A stretch of 64,000 bases of DNA, taken from Paenibacillus aceti. GTDB taxonomy: Bacteria > Bacillota > Bacilli > Paenibacillales > Paenibacillaceae. The notes below the pieces were generated by a model. The model saw nothing but the letters and a program-made list of their open reading frames with translations. It was not told the DNA's origin and searched no databases. The position numbers and the translations under genes are program-made. The number at the start of each line of letters is the position of its first letter. The stretch's first letter is position 1. Shown in pieces: positions 52,010-61,172 of the stretch. The stretch spans positions 5,508,135 through 5,572,134 of the forward strand of contig NZ_KZ987724.1 of assembly GCF_003614185.1 (NCBI RefSeq), written 5' to 3'.

Positions 52010-52239
52010 TATTTTCGGAAAGAACTTCTTGAAAATATATGCTGGATGTTGGATTGTACCCGGTACGGAATCGAGGCTAGAGCGGAAAGGTGGGAAGAGG
52101 CTACCGCGAAACGCAGTTGAGCGTTAGACTCTGAGCACCCCGTCCTACGCCCCCCGTCCATTAACCCATAAACCGTCCCTGACAAGACGATGTATCTTAG
52201 AATGCGGGGCAGTAAATTTCCAGCAGAAAGGAGGTAAAC
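52010..52239 (+). other. GC-rich non-coding region with inverted repeats, possible oriT
   Basis: 230 bases without a credible gene, more GC-rich than its surroundings, with AACGC/GCGTT arms (52110-52114 and 52121-52125), a TACCCGGTAC palindrome (about 52,059-52,068) and a C-run (CGCCCCCCG). It lies directly before a replication-relaxation gene and a coupling ATPase gene, as transfer origins often do. No nic consensus was recognised. Confidence 0.3.
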
Positions 52240-53253
52240 ATGCCAAGACAACGTGAATGGACAGACCGGGACCTGAGTATATTGCAGGAACTGTATATAC
52301 TACGGGAAATGACGAAGAAGCAAATTACGATGAAGCATTTTGCCAGTGAGAAGTACGCACATAAACGGTTATATATCATGAAGAAGGAAGGACTCATAAC
52401 TACGAATGTGTTTGGTAAGAGAACCGCAGGTCGAACAGTCACGGCGGCTTATGTTCGATTAACCGAAGCAGGGATGGACTTGTTAATAGAACGTGGCTTG
52501 TTGGATAGCAAGAACTATCGTGCACGGGATTTGGGGCTGTCAATTCAACAGCGGCAGTACATTACGGATGCGAACGAGCTATTCGTGCAGATCCCCGAAG
52601 TGCCGTATATGGACTCTCGCCAGATCAAGCGCAAATACAATCTCAACCGTGGTAATCTAACGGTCGGTGGATTCAGAAGTGACAAAGGGGATTATATGAT
52701 CTACATCCTGATGCCCGATGCCAGGGAACAAACGCTAGTCAAGATCATTAACGAGATCAAGAAGCACATGAAACTGCGAGGATTCCTGGTGTATTACAAG
52801 AGCGTATCCGTAAAACATGCTTTTGAAACCATGAGTGAGAAGCTAAATTTAGTTACAGGTGGCATTCCGGTTCACTTGCTGCCGTTCAATGAGTGGGGGA
52901 TTCAAATCACAAGGGAATACATCCTGACAAACACGTTTTTAAGGCTACAGAAATTGCTTGAACCGTATGGAGAACTGAAAGAAGTTGGCCATTCCAGCAA
53001 ATACGGATTTGAATACGGGCTGGTGCAAAAAGAACGGATTGGTCCGTGGAAAGACCCCTATGTCATCGAACTCCTGACGAGGAACATGATGACTTTGAAA
53101 CGATGTTTAACCAACTACTCCATAGGTGTAAGCCAGACAGTAGGACGAAGAGTCCTTCTTTTTTGTTATGAGGATGAAGTTGAACACTACAAGCAGGAGT
53201 TATCAACCGCAGCACATGTGGATATTGTGGGTATTTCAAAGAATTCCCTTTGA
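52240..53253 (+). CDS. Replication-relaxation family protein
   Basis: 337 residues of the Replic_Relax family. The N-terminal winged helix is clear (WTDRDLSILQELYILREMT, KRLYIMKKEGLI, VRLTEAGMDLLIERG); a nuclease-like alpha/beta domain follows (MIYILMPDAREQTLVKIINEI and HLLPFNEWG). These proteins are tied to plasmid or element replication and transfer initiation. AAAGGAGGTAAAC gives an ideal ribosome site. The coupling protein gene lies 540 bases on, supporting a mobilisation role. Confidence 0.72.
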   Translation: MPRQREWTDRDLSILQELYILREMTKKQITMKHFASEKYAHKRLYIMKKEGLITTNVFGKRTAGRTVTAAYVRLTEAGMDLLIERGLLDSKNYRARDLGLSIQQRQYITDANELFVQIPEVPYMDSRQIKRKYNLNRGNLTVGGFRSDKGDYMIYILMPDAREQTLVKIINEIKKHMKLRGFLVYYKSVSVKHAFETMSEKLNLVTGGIPVHLLPFNEWGIQITREYILTNTFLRLQKLLEPYGELKEVGHSSKYGFEYGLVQKERIGPWKDPYVIELLTRNMMTLKRCLTNYSIGVSQTVGRRVLLFCYEDEVEHYKQELSTAAHVDIVGISKNSL

Positions 53254-53292
53254 ATTCATTTGAACGAAGATTTGAAAGGAAACTTATATGCC

Positions 53293-53781
53293 ATGATCAG
53301 ATTCGTAAGCTTATTGCTCACTCTTGGCGGGTGGGCTTATTTGTATTGGCGCTTACCGGGTTGGTCGTTATTTATTCCTTGGTCACTTAGCATCGTCGGT
53401 TTAATCATCTATTTATACGGCTGGGTGTTAGAACGGGAGAATAAGCTAATTTACTTCTTCACCAGCCTGCTTTGGATTGGGATAGCGTTGTGTCTCAGAC
53501 TGAAAGAGGAGATTATAGCGACTCTATCCTTTCCGTTTTCGATAACAGGAACCGTGCACACAGCCTTTATAGCAGCACTCATTTTGTCCTCGTTCCTTAC
53601 TTTTGCCAATTACAGACTCGAACACAATTTGAAAAACCGTCGAGGCAATGTGAGCAAGCAACAACTTGTCCATGTCAAACCTACGGCAGCCGATCGCTGG
53701 AAAAGTTTTAAACGTCTATTTATTTCCTCCAAGACAGAGATTCGGCTGATCTTGGGTGAAGAAATACCTATGAAGGATTGA
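53293..53781 (+). CDS. Hypothetical four-helix membrane protein
   Basis: 162 residues with four hydrophobic segments (about 3-20, 25-45, 52-68 and 85-108) and a basic cytoplasmic tail (about 115-162). ATG 53293 is preceded by GAAAGGAAAC. Nine bases separate it from the coupling ATPase, which lacks its own membrane domain here. It may supply the membrane anchor that VirD4/TraG-like proteins normally carry; that is inference from position. Confidence 0.65.
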   Translation: MIRFVSLLLTLGGWAYLYWRLPGWSLFIPWSLSIVGLIIYLYGWVLERENKLIYFFTSLLWIGIALCLRLKEEIIATLSFPFSITGTVHTAFIAALILSSFLTFANYRLEHNLKNRRGNVSKQQLVHVKPTAADRWKSFKRLFISSKTEIRLILGEEIPMKD

Positions 53782-53790
53782 GGTGAGAGC

Positions 53791-55290
53791 ATGATTCAAT
53801 GGGGAGGCAGTGATATGTTCACGCATATGCTTGTTGTTGGCCCTACCCGCTGTGGAAAGACAGCCACTTTACTCAAGCCCATGATTTATCAGTTGCTGCT
53901 TCTGAAGAAGAAGGGGGTTCCACTCGGACTTTCTGTTGTGGAGCCTAAAGGTGATGTTGCGGCAATGGTAGCAGAAATGTGTGATGAAATGGATATGCCC
54001 TGTGTCCATGTTGATCCCACAATAACTCATAGCGCGCGGTTTCCGGTGATGAAAGGCGACGAGGACGACGTAGCAGAAGCTACGGTTACTGTCCTTAAAT
54101 CTATGTTCGGGAAACAGGAAGCATTTTTTGCTACAGTGCAGGAGCTTGCCGGACGGAATATTACCAAGCTTTTAAAACGTCTTTACTTGGATGATGTTAA
54201 CCTGGGCGATGTACTCCGAACGATGCGAGATCAACGAATGCTGGAGGATAAGGTACAGGAACTTCGTTTTAAAGAGGGTGAATCCGATCTGGTTCAGTTT
54301 TTCCAATCGGAACTGCTTGGGGCACAGAAGGAAAAATATCAGCAGTTTGTTATCGGGCTTCGCGCCCAGCTTGAGAACTTAACGTCTAACCGGCATCTGG
54401 AGCCAATCTTGACTGGACAATCCGATTTCGACATGGACAAGCATTTTGCTTCTGGCGGTGTATTAGCCGTAAATACGGCCATGGGTAAATTGCGGAAAGC
54501 CGGGGATGCCTTTGGTCAGTTCGTCGTTATGCATTTGCAGAGCGGAACATTCCGCAGGCCGGGCACAGAGCGCACGCGCGTACCGCATTTTATGATCGTG
54601 GATGAGTATTCCCGATATATTAATCCCGATGTGGAGTTGTTCTTATCCATTGCAGCGGAGTATCGAACAGCCGGAATATTTGCTATCCAGTCTTTGGGGC
54701 AGCTAGAAGTCGAATCTGGCAAGATCAACGCTAAGGCCATGAAGCAATCCATTATGACGAGTTGCCGAAACAAAATCGCTTTTGGCGGGCTATCTTATCA
54801 AGATGCTGTTGAATTTAGTCGGGAATTTGGGAAAAAACAAATCATAATGCGTCAAAGCACATTTAAACAGCAATTATTACTCCCTAACTTTTTGCCGGAG
54901 AACTACCGGGACACGGAAAAGGAAGAAGACCGTATTTTTTACACGCAGATGATGGATGGACTACCCAAATTCCATTACGTGGCGAAGCTTCTGGACGATG
55001 GTACACCTTTACCGCCGAAAATAGGCAAAGGTTCATTTGTTCCGAGGGACTGGAAAGAGCGGCGGGAATGGGAAGTAAAGCGGCGATGGTGGAGAGGATT
55101 TGGTGCCGTAATCAAGAGCGGAGGCGCTAAACTTGAACAGGGCAATGTGGCATTAGATGTGCAGCCTAATCAAGAAACATTTACTTCACGTTTAAAATTT
55201 ATATCCGACCCTATCCAAGATGAACCACATGTAGACGAAGATGATTTCGATTACACAACGACAAAAACAGAAGAAGATCCATTTGAGTAA
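53791..55290 (+). CDS. VirD4/TraG-like type IV coupling ATPase
   Basis: 499 residues. Walker A GPTRCGKT at 17-24, SVVEPKGD, Walker B MIVDEYSRY, and FAIQSLGQLE with SCRNKIAFGG, the core of VirD4/TraG/TraD coupling proteins that bring relaxase-bound DNA to the secretion channel. No N-terminal membrane segments are present, unlike VirD4; the adjacent four-helix protein may replace them. The acidic C-terminal tail (DEPHVDEDDFDYTT) is unusual. GAGGTGAGAGC precedes the ATG, and a terminator follows. Confidence 0.88.
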   Translation: MIQWGGSDMFTHMLVVGPTRCGKTATLLKPMIYQLLLLKKKGVPLGLSVVEPKGDVAAMVAEMCDEMDMPCVHVDPTITHSARFPVMKGDEDDVAEATVTVLKSMFGKQEAFFATVQELAGRNITKLLKRLYLDDVNLGDVLRTMRDQRMLEDKVQELRFKEGESDLVQFFQSELLGAQKEKYQQFVIGLRAQLENLTSNRHLEPILTGQSDFDMDKHFASGGVLAVNTAMGKLRKAGDAFGQFVVMHLQSGTFRRPGTERTRVPHFMIVDEYSRYINPDVELFLSIAAEYRTAGIFAIQSLGQLEVESGKINAKAMKQSIMTSCRNKIAFGGLSYQDAVEFSREFGKKQIIMRQSTFKQQLLLPNFLPENYRDTEKEEDRIFYTQMMDGLPKFHYVAKLLDDGTPLPPKIGKGSFVPRDWKERREWEVKRRWWRGFGAVIKSGGAKLEQGNVALDVQPNQETFTSRLKFISDPIQDEPHVDEDDFDYTTTKTEEDPFE

Positions 55291-55291
55291 G

Positions 55292-55322
55292 AACCTCAGC
55301 GCTAATTGTGCTGAGGTTTTTC
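55292..55322 (+). terminator. Terminator after the coupling ATPase gene
   Basis: Perfect 9-base arms (55292-55300 with 55310-55318), 9-base loop, T-run. Confidence 0.88.
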
Positions 55323-55358
55323 AAATATCAAAAAACAAATTTATGGAGGTTAATGAAC

Positions 55359-56177
55359 ATGAGTGAAGAGTTAAAGAAAGTGCTGATTGAAGGTTATAAT
55401 GAGGAGAAGTTGGAGCAGAGCAGCTATGATGAAGGCTGGGCGCAGATTTATAGTGCCCGGCAGAATGATCTTGTATTGCAAGCTGAACTAATTGGTCTTG
55501 AGCCAAAGCTAAACAAGCTGTGTGGCGTGGTATTAGTCGGTGGAGTCAGAGGATATATCCCACAGGATTTCTCTGGTACGAAGGATGCCCATGAATTTCG
55601 GCGGTTACTTGGAGAACCCGTTGCCTTTAAGATCCTGAGCTATGATCGTGAAGGAGATACCTTCATCGCATCCCGTCAAGCAGCCCTGGAACATATGGAA
55701 GGTTTGACGTGGAAATGGCTGGAGCAAGATGCGGTAATTACAGCGGTAGTACGTAATGTTACTCCTAAGGTGTTGATGCTGGATATTGGCGGTATTACAA
55801 CGGAGCTGCCGGTTCAGGAGTATGGTTATGGATGGGTAGATGATCTTCGTGAAGAAGTAAGTGCCGGGGATCACCTCAAAGTGAAGGTTGTAGAACTGGA
55901 TAAAGAAAATAAAATCGTGAAGGTTAGCAAGAAGGCAACAGAGAAAAGCCCATGGCCGGATTGCGCAAAACGATATGTATCCAAAGGAACCTACAAAGGT
56001 AAGGTATCCGGTGTAATGGAATATGGCATTTTCGTTAATCTTGAGCGCGGAGTCGATGCTCTGGTTCCCCATATCCGGTTCGGAAAAGTGAAGCGGGGCG
56101 ATACAGTCTATATTCGTATCCGTGGTGTTGACGTAAAGCAAGAGCGGATTTATGGGCGGATTATTCCCAAAAAGTGA
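55359..56177 (+). CDS. S1-domain RNA-binding protein
   Basis: 272 residues with two or three S1-like OB folds. The last is clear: SKGTYKGKVSGVMEYGIFVNLERGVDALVPH. An internal one is VITAVVRNVTPKVLMLDIGG. ATG 55359 is 8 bases after GGAGGT; ATG 55353 is too close. S1 repeats bind RNA or single-stranded DNA; homologues on plasmids are common but their role is not known to me. Single gene between two terminator-like hairpins. Confidence 0.82.
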   Translation: MSEELKKVLIEGYNEEKLEQSSYDEGWAQIYSARQNDLVLQAELIGLEPKLNKLCGVVLVGGVRGYIPQDFSGTKDAHEFRRLLGEPVAFKILSYDREGDTFIASRQAALEHMEGLTWKWLEQDAVITAVVRNVTPKVLMLDIGGITTELPVQEYGYGWVDDLREEVSAGDHLKVKVVELDKENKIVKVSKKATEKSPWPDCAKRYVSKGTYKGKVSGVMEYGIFVNLERGVDALVPHIRFGKVKRGDTVYIRIRGVDVKQERIYGRIIPKK

Positions 56178-56238
56178 AAGGGGCGATTCTCGCCTCTTTC
56201 GCCTCTTTCCTTACTTCGGTTTTAGAAAGGAGCTTTGT

Positions 56239-56910
56239 ATGAAAACATCACCCTTCTCGATTACACATGAATGGACGTTTAAACCTGCTTCATTTCCGGA
56301 GGAGCTTGTACCGGGATATGCTCCATTACGAGCTGCTACCGAAGCAGACGGTCTCAGATCGCTTGGTTTGATTGGCTGCATGGGAAGTGTTCAAATGGGG
56401 CGTCTATTCCAGTGGAAACGACATCAAGTCCGGCGCATGTTAGCTGAGAAGAAGCTGATTCAGCACCTGCTTCTCAAGAACAAGAACACGATCCCAATCT
56501 ATACGATTGGCCCACGAACAGCGCAATTACTCAACCTGGAATGGTCACATGAATTCTGGAGAACGTGGCCGATGGAGCGAATACTATCTAGTCTGGTCTT
56601 TTTTCAATTTTGCAGTGCGATGCGTGATAAACAAAAGGCTTTTCAAATTCATTCAGCCCCTTTTCCCTTCACGGGAAGGGTGGAAATTGGAGGGGATTTC
56701 CGAAATGTTCTCGTGATACGTGGAGATACCAGTCATTTGTCCTCGATGTTGCGGCATTCTTCTCTCCCCATCATTGCTATTGCGGAATCTCTTGAAGCAG
56801 TCCAGCCTTTAAATGAACTTTTAAAGGATGCGAAACTGCTATTAGATACTGATCTAAAACAGGACTATCGTTTCTATCGACAAATCAAAGGAGAATGGGT
56901 AATTAAGTAA
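56239..56910 (+). CDS. Replication-relaxation-like protein, second copy type
   Basis: 223 residues. RSLGLIGCMGSVQMGRLFQW and KRHQVRRMLAEKKLIQHLLL read as a winged helix and IPIYTIGPRTAQLL as the wing turn; the C-terminal half is alpha/beta (NVLVIRGDTSHLSSML and LPIIAIAESLEAVQ). The layout resembles the relaxation protein at 52,240, but sequence similarity is low. AGAAAGGAGCTTTGT supports ATG 56239. A short hairpin precedes it, and the recA promoter follows. Confidence 0.5.
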   Translation: MKTSPFSITHEWTFKPASFPEELVPGYAPLRAATEADGLRSLGLIGCMGSVQMGRLFQWKRHQVRRMLAEKKLIQHLLLKNKNTIPIYTIGPRTAQLLNLEWSHEFWRTWPMERILSSLVFFQFCSAMRDKQKAFQIHSAPFPFTGRVEIGGDFRNVLVIRGDTSHLSSMLRHSSLPIIAIAESLEAVQPLNELLKDAKLLLDTDLKQDYRFYRQIKGEWVIK

Positions 56911-56937
56911 ATGTCTTGGGAAAAATCTCCTTTCCTA

Positions 56938-56993
56938 TTGAAATGCGAACGTATGTGTGGTAAATTGTTCCTATAAAACAGAACATACATTCG
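56938..56993 (+). promoter_or_regulatory. recA promoter with two LexA (SOS) boxes
   Basis: TTGAAA (56938-56943), 17-base spacer, extended -10 TGGTAAATT (TAAATT at 56961-56966). The box CGAACGTATGTGTG (56946-56959), 13 of 14 matches to CGAACRNRYGTTYG, fills the spacer. A second box, AGAACATACATTCG (56980-56993), has 12 of 14. LexA bound here would block RNA polymerase. Confidence 0.82.
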
Positions 56994-57017
56994 TATTATA
57001 GGAAGGAGTTTTAGACT

Positions 57018-58058
57018 ATGGACAATCAAGAAAACAGACAGGCGGCACTAGAAAAGGCTTTGAAGGAAATTGAGAAGTCTTATGGGAGAGGGGCTGTCAT
57101 GAAATTAGGGGAGGCAGCTCATGTCCAAGTTGAAACCGTTTCGAGCGGCAATCTTGCTCTTGATATAGCTTTAGGTGTAGGAGGTTTTCCAAGAGGGCGA
57201 ATTATTGAGGTTTATGGTCCAGAATCCTCCGGTAAAACAACAGTGGCACTACACGCGATTGCTGAAGTACAGAAGTTAGGAGGACAAGCTGCTTTCATTG
57301 ACGCCGAACATGCACTTGATCCACTTTACGCGAAGAATATAGGCGTTAACATTGATGAATTACTGTTGTCCCAGCCCGATACCGGTGAACAGGCGCTTGA
57401 AATAGCAGATGCCTTGGTACGAACCGGAGCGGTAGAAATTTTGGTTGTTGATTCCGTAGCGGCCCTTGTTCCTAAAGCAGAGATCGAGGGAGAGATGGGG
57501 GATTCTCATGTAGGACTTCAAGCCCGACTCATGTCTCAAGCGATGCGAAAATTATCCGGTTCGCTTAGCAAATCCAAGACGATAGCTATCTTTATTAATC
57601 AACTCCGGGAGAAAGTCGGTGTATCCTTTGGAAGTCCGGAAGTAACTCCTGGGGGCCGTGCGTTGAAATTCTATTCATCGATTCGTCTTGATGTACGTCG
57701 TATGGAGACAATCAAATTAGGTAATGAGATGGTAGGAAGCCGGACACGTATTAAGGTCGTTAAAAATAAGGTTGCACCGCCGTTTAAGCAGGTTGAGGTT
57801 GATATGATGTATGGTGAAGGCATTTCGAAAGAAGCCACCCTTCTTGATCTCGGAGTTGAACTGAATGTGATTGAAAAATCCGGTTCGTGGTTTTCTTATG
57901 CCGGTGATCGTTTAGGGCAAGGCAGGGAGAATGCCAAGCAGTTCTTAAAGGAACATCCGGAGGTAGCTTTCAAAATCGACAGTGAGATCCGCGGATCTGA
58001 GGTAGAGCTGAAACCGGTACTGGAAGAAGCGGAAGATCGGGAATTTGCAGCCGGATAA
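57018..58058 (+). CDS. recA: RecA recombinase encoded on the element
   Basis: 346 residues, full-length: GPESSGKTT (Walker A), [54 protein letters not shown] and the [10 protein letters not shown] loop region. The C-terminal acidic tail is short ([11 protein letters not shown]). GGAAGGAG precedes the ATG, and two LexA boxes control it. A second RecA beside the presumed chromosomal one is uncommon on plasmids. It is grouped with SSB, a RecT-like protein and a RecB-like nuclease. Confidence 0.96.
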   Translation: MDNQENRQAALEKALKEIEKSYGRGAVMKLGEAAHVQVETVSSGNLALDIALGVGGFPRGRIIEVYGPESSGKTTVALHAIAEVQKLGGQAAFIDAEHALDPLYAKNIGVNIDELLLSQPDTGEQALEIADALVRTGAVEILVVDSVAALVPKAEIEGEMGDSHVGLQARLMSQAMRKLSGSLSKSKTIAIFINQLREKVGVSFGSPEVTPGGRALKFYSSIRLDVRRMETIKLGNEMVGSRTRIKVVKNKVAPPFKQVEVDMMYGEGISKEATLLDLGVELNVIEKSGSWFSYAGDRLGQGRENAKQFLKEHPEVAFKIDSEIRGSEVELKPVLEEAEDREFAAG

Positions 58059-58062
58059 AATG

Positions 58063-58102
58063 AGAACGTATGATTGCACTTTTATAATCACAATGCTATA
58101 AT
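58063..58102 (+). promoter_or_regulatory. Promoter of RNA copy 2 with overlapping SOS-like box
   Basis: TTGCAC (58074-58079), 17 bases, TATAAT (58097-58102, extended TGC). AGAACGTATGATTG (58063-58076), 12 of 14 to the LexA consensus, overlaps the -35, four bases after the recA stop. Confidence 0.6.
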
Positions 58103-58108
58103 ATTCCT

Positions 58109-58386
58109 GTAATTATCTTTACCTCTACACTCCCGTTTGCCGGAGACAAGAGTTGCCTGTATAGGCGATAAGTGCTGTACCTCCCCTACAAAGCTTTATA
58201 GCTGAGGATTAAAGTAGGATAAAGTCATTACCCCCCGAAATCTCCTGTGCTGAGAACAAGGGAAGAAGAGTACCGAAAGGCTCTGATAAAGGTTAAACCG
58301 CACCCGCATGTGTAATTTAAAGTATTGATAATGAATTAAAGCCGATTTTTACATGGATTCGTCCGTGCAGAAATCGGCTTTTTTAT
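58109..58386 (+). ncRNA. Structured RNA, copy 2
   Basis: About 275 bases, non-coding, homologous to the unit at 47,848. The shared blocks occur in the same order (GGAGACAAGAGTT, CCTCCCCTACA, GCTGAGGA, GCTGAGAACAAGGGAAGAAG and the GAAA-capped AGTACCGAAAGGCTCT hairpin). The second stem is TGCC/GGCG here against CACC/GGTG in copy 1, a compensating change. Ends in a long terminator stem (about 58,338-58,380) with AGCCGATTT/AAATCGGCT. Confidence 0.75.
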
Positions 58387-58415
58387 TTTCAAAAAAATGA
58401 AAGGGTGATCGAAGC

Positions 58416-58730
58416 ATGTTTAAACACTGGTTCAAAAAGGACAAACGTCAAGATTCATCAGTTTCACATTATAACCCGGTTCTTCCCAATGAGAGTGAGT
58501 GGACTAAGCTCAAGCTAATGTGGGAGAAATCCAGAAATAAGCATAGCCCTTTAGAGCAAAGTCTTATTCAGGAAGAAGCAGAAGCTTTTGAACGAGTAAG
58601 GGGGATGCTTGAGGAGGCTCTTTCGCTATTGGATGATGCCTGCATTGAATCAGAAGGAATGCTCAAGGTGAGGCTTCGACAAATCTGGACTGATCTGGAT
58701 GAGCTTGTGAAGACCTATACGCTTGAATAA
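58416..58730 (+). CDS. Small hypothetical helical protein
   Basis: 104 residues: a basic N terminus (MFKHWFKKDKRQD), then a helical acidic body (LIQEEAEAFERVRGMLEEALSLLDDA). AAAGGGTGATCGAAGC precedes the ATG. It follows structured RNA copy 2 and ends in a terminator. Function unknown; the RNA could be its long leader if the terminator is read through. Confidence 0.65.
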   Translation: MFKHWFKKDKRQDSSVSHYNPVLPNESEWTKLKLMWEKSRNKHSPLEQSLIQEEAEAFERVRGMLEEALSLLDDACIESEGMLKVRLRQIWTDLDELVKTYTLE

Positions 58731-58744
58731 TAAAAATGTGAATG

Positions 58745-58780
58745 AACGTTATTTCTCTCAAAGAGAAAGGACGTTTTTTT
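58745..58780 (+). terminator. Terminator after the small helical protein
   Basis: AACGT plus TTTCTCT arms with matching AGAGAAA and ACGTT, CAA loop, followed by seven T. Confidence 0.85.
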
Positions 58781-58842
58781 ATTTTACCTTTCTGTGCGGG
58801 TATAAATAGCACAGACGTCAAATGACGGGTGGAGGTTAAAAA

Positions 58843-59754
58843 ATGGACTTGTCGATTATGGAAAAGGTAGTAGTTCAAGGTGATCTTTCTTCATTGAAAC
58901 CCGAGGAACGTTTGATCTACTACACGAAAGTTTGTGAGAGCCTTGGACTTAACCCCCTCACCAAGCCGTTTGATTATCTGAAACTGGATGGAAAGTTAGT
59001 GCTTTATGCTAAGCGCGATGCTACGGATCAGCTTCGTAAAATTCACAAAATCAGTATCACAATAACCAGCCGTGAACGCATTGGTGATGTTTACTGTGTG
59101 ACAGCTCGTGGAACGACTCAAGACGGTCGTGCTGATGAATCCATAGGTGCTGTTTCCTTAATGAAAGAGGAGAAGATCTGGGACGAGATGCGTAGATGCA
59201 AAGTCCCTACAGGAAAGATTCTCCCGTTGACAGCAGATGAACTTGCCAATGCCATTATGAAAGCCGAAACAAAAGCGAAGCGTCGGGTAACGCTGTCACT
59301 ATCCGGCCTTGGAATGATGGACGAAAGTGAGATTGAAACCATTGAAGGTGCAGAACGGATTGAAGTGGGTGAGCTTGCTCAAACGAATAATCAAGTTCCG
59401 AAAAAGTTGTCTTCTGATAGCACTGCATCCAGTTCTGATCCTAAGACTACTGAAAGTAAAGGTAAGAAAAACAATTCGGGTGGAAAGCCTTCAAACTCGA
59501 ATCCAAAGAACTCGGGAGAAGTATACAAGATGCTGGATATGGCAACAGGAACCTCTCCGGGCGGAGTAACATTCGCCAAGTTGAAAGTAGTCAATGTAGG
59601 GACGGGTGAAGAATCCATTGTGCTTGCCAATACAGCTGAAACGCTTGATCAGGTCAATGCGATTTCAAATAACATGCAATTTAAACTTGATTTTGAAATG
59701 AGCAATGGATTCAAAATTGTGAAATCGATTCAGTTAGTGGGTGAAGCTGCATGA
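58843..59754 (+). CDS. RecT-like single-strand annealing protein candidate
   Basis: 303 residues. The N-terminal about 170 carry YTKVCESLGLNPLTKPFDYL, GKLVLYAKRDATDQLRKIH and AIMKAETKAKRRVTLSLSGLGMMDESE, a pattern I know from phage/plasmid recombination proteins of the RecT/annealase kind. A Ser/Asn/Lys-rich linker (about 195-225) joins a C-terminal OB-like module (YKMLDMATGTSPGGVTFAKL). GTGGAGGT precedes the ATG. It starts a recombination/replication operon with SWIM, primase-like, SSB and nuclease genes. Exact family not certain. Confidence 0.6.
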   Translation: MDLSIMEKVVVQGDLSSLKPEERLIYYTKVCESLGLNPLTKPFDYLKLDGKLVLYAKRDATDQLRKIHKISITITSRERIGDVYCVTARGTTQDGRADESIGAVSLMKEEKIWDEMRRCKVPTGKILPLTADELANAIMKAETKAKRRVTLSLSGLGMMDESEIETIEGAERIEVGELAQTNNQVPKKLSSDSTASSSDPKTTESKGKKNNSGGKPSNSNPKNSGEVYKMLDMATGTSPGGVTFAKLKVVNVGTGEESIVLANTAETLDQVNAISNNMQFKLDFEMSNGFKIVKSIQLVGEAA

Positions 59755-60077
59755 GTCTGACAACCTTTACGGATGGGAAGGCACTAATCTGTGCGTTCCC
59801 ATCCAGTAAGCAAAATGGCGTGTATCTCGTGAAAGTGGAGCCTCATTACAACGATTTGATTATTACGCATGACTGCCCTGCATGTCATTTCGGACACAAG
59901 CAATGCAAGCATGTTCAAATGGCTGCGGAAGTTTACGAGCGTTGGCAGTGGTGGGAACCTAAAAAGCAGATTCACACGGTTACGCGCAAAATTGTTCTTT
60001 CGTCGGAGTGGGAGCAGATACAACTTCCTCCCAGCCCAGAAGAGCAATTAAGGGCAGTGATTGATCATGCTTCCTGA
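59751..60077 (+). CDS. SWIM-type zinc-finger protein
   Basis: 108 residues. HDCPACHFGHKQCKHVQMA matches the CxxC...CxH ligand pattern of small SWIM-like fingers, which bind DNA or protein. It overlaps the previous gene by ATGA and the next by 11 bases, so translation is coupled. Its location in an annealing-SSB-nuclease operon suggests a DNA-recombination accessory role. Confidence 0.68.
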   Translation: MSLTTFTDGKALICAFPSSKQNGVYLVKVEPHYNDLIITHDCPACHFGHKQCKHVQMAAEVYERWQWWEPKKQIHTVTRKIVLSSEWEQIQLPPSPEEQLRAVIDHAS

Positions 60078-60747
60078 CATTCTGGACGTTGCAGATCAGA
60101 ACGGACTAATTATTAATCCTTTCTCTAAATCGAGAGAGGAGGTTCTCTGTAAATGTCCATTTTGCCATGAGGATTCTAAACCGGGAAAAAAGCGAAGATA
60201 CTACCTTTCTCTTAACACCAAAGACCAGGTGTTCAAATGCTGGTTTTGTGGAGAGAGCGGGGGCGTTCTTCGCTTTATTTCTCTTTTAGAGGGAGTTCCA
60301 GAAGAGCAGGTCCGGCAAAGATATCGCAAACGAAAAGTGGTGCACCCTGCTGAACGCCTCAGCCGAAATCAACGAAAGTTATTGAGGCAACACACAGGAG
60401 GCAAAGAGCCTAATTGGAAGCTGATGAGAGAAAGAGATTTTGCCTACTACATGCGTTCTATGGATCTACTCTGGGAGCAGTGGAATGAGTTTTTGGAAAT
60501 AGAACGGCAAGGTGCTTATCTCTGGCTGATCATCGGGATAAAGAACTTTAAGTATCAAAAGTACATTGAGCGTATCCGACAACGCGAGAAAGAAATTGAA
60601 GCTCCCTTACTGGACGATGTACTTCAAATCTATTCTTGCTCAGTACGCCCTAAGTGGACGGAAGACGCGGAAAGATTTGTTTGCAATTTTAAATCTGTAA
60701 GTCCTGAACCTGAAAGGGCAGGCATGAAGACGGAGGATAAAAAATGA
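60067..60747 (+). CDS. CHC2-type zinc-finger (primase-like) protein
   Basis: 226 residues. [21 protein letters not shown] and [17 protein letters not shown] form the four-cysteine DnaG-type zinc finger at about residues 28-75. The rest is helical and lacks a TOPRIM domain, so it is not a complete primase. ATG 60067 lies within the end of the SWIM gene; TTG 60061 is an alternative. It overlaps ssb by 4 bases. It may help load or assist a host primase. Confidence 0.75.
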   Translation: MLPDILDVADQNGLIINPFSKSREEVLCKCPFCHEDSKPGKKRRYYLSLNTKDQVFKCWFCGESGGVLRFISLLEGVPEEQVRQRYRKRKVVHPAERLSRNQRKLLRQHTGGKEPNWKLMRERDFAYYMRSMDLLWEQWNEFLEIERQGAYLWLIIGIKNFKYQKYIERIRQREKEIEAPLLDDVLQIYSCSVRPKWTEDAERFVCNFKSVSPEPERAGMKTEDKK

Positions 60748-61172
60748 GTTTGAACCAAGCAGTATTAATCGGAAGACTGACCAAGGACCCTGAGTTACGT
60801 TATACACCTTCAGGTGTAGCAGTGGCACAATTCACATTGGCTGTAGATCGTCCCTTTACGAATCAAAATGGAGAACGAGAAGCGGACTTCATTCCTATTG
60901 TGGTCTGGAAGGCAGTTGCTGAAAATGTAGCTAACTATGTGAAGAAAGGCCACCAGGTTGCAGTTACAGGACGAATTCAGGTTCGCAACTATGAGAACAA
61001 TGAAGGACGCCGTGTATATGTAACGGAGGTAGTTGGACAGTATGTTCAATTCCTTACTAACACATCTAACGGGACTTCTCAAACCGGCGATCATCAAAAT
61101 TCGACAAATAATCAAGAGACCAATTCAGCCGGAGATGGATGGAACATCTCTGATAAAGATTTGCCATTCTAA
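60744..61172 (+). CDS. ssb: Single-stranded DNA-binding protein
   Basis: 142 residues. OB fold [70 protein letters not shown], then a Gln/Asn-rich linker and the acidic tip DKDLPF that binds partner proteins. AGACGGAGGATAAAA ribosome site. It overlaps both neighbours, placing it firmly in the operon. Plasmid paralogue of the chromosomal SSB. Confidence 0.95.
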   Translation: MSLNQAVLIGRLTKDPELRYTPSGVAVAQFTLAVDRPFTNQNGEREADFIPIVVWKAVAENVANYVKKGHQVAVTGRIQVRNYENNEGRRVYVTEVVGQYVQFLTNTSNGTSQTGDHQNSTNNQETNSAGDGWNISDKDLPF

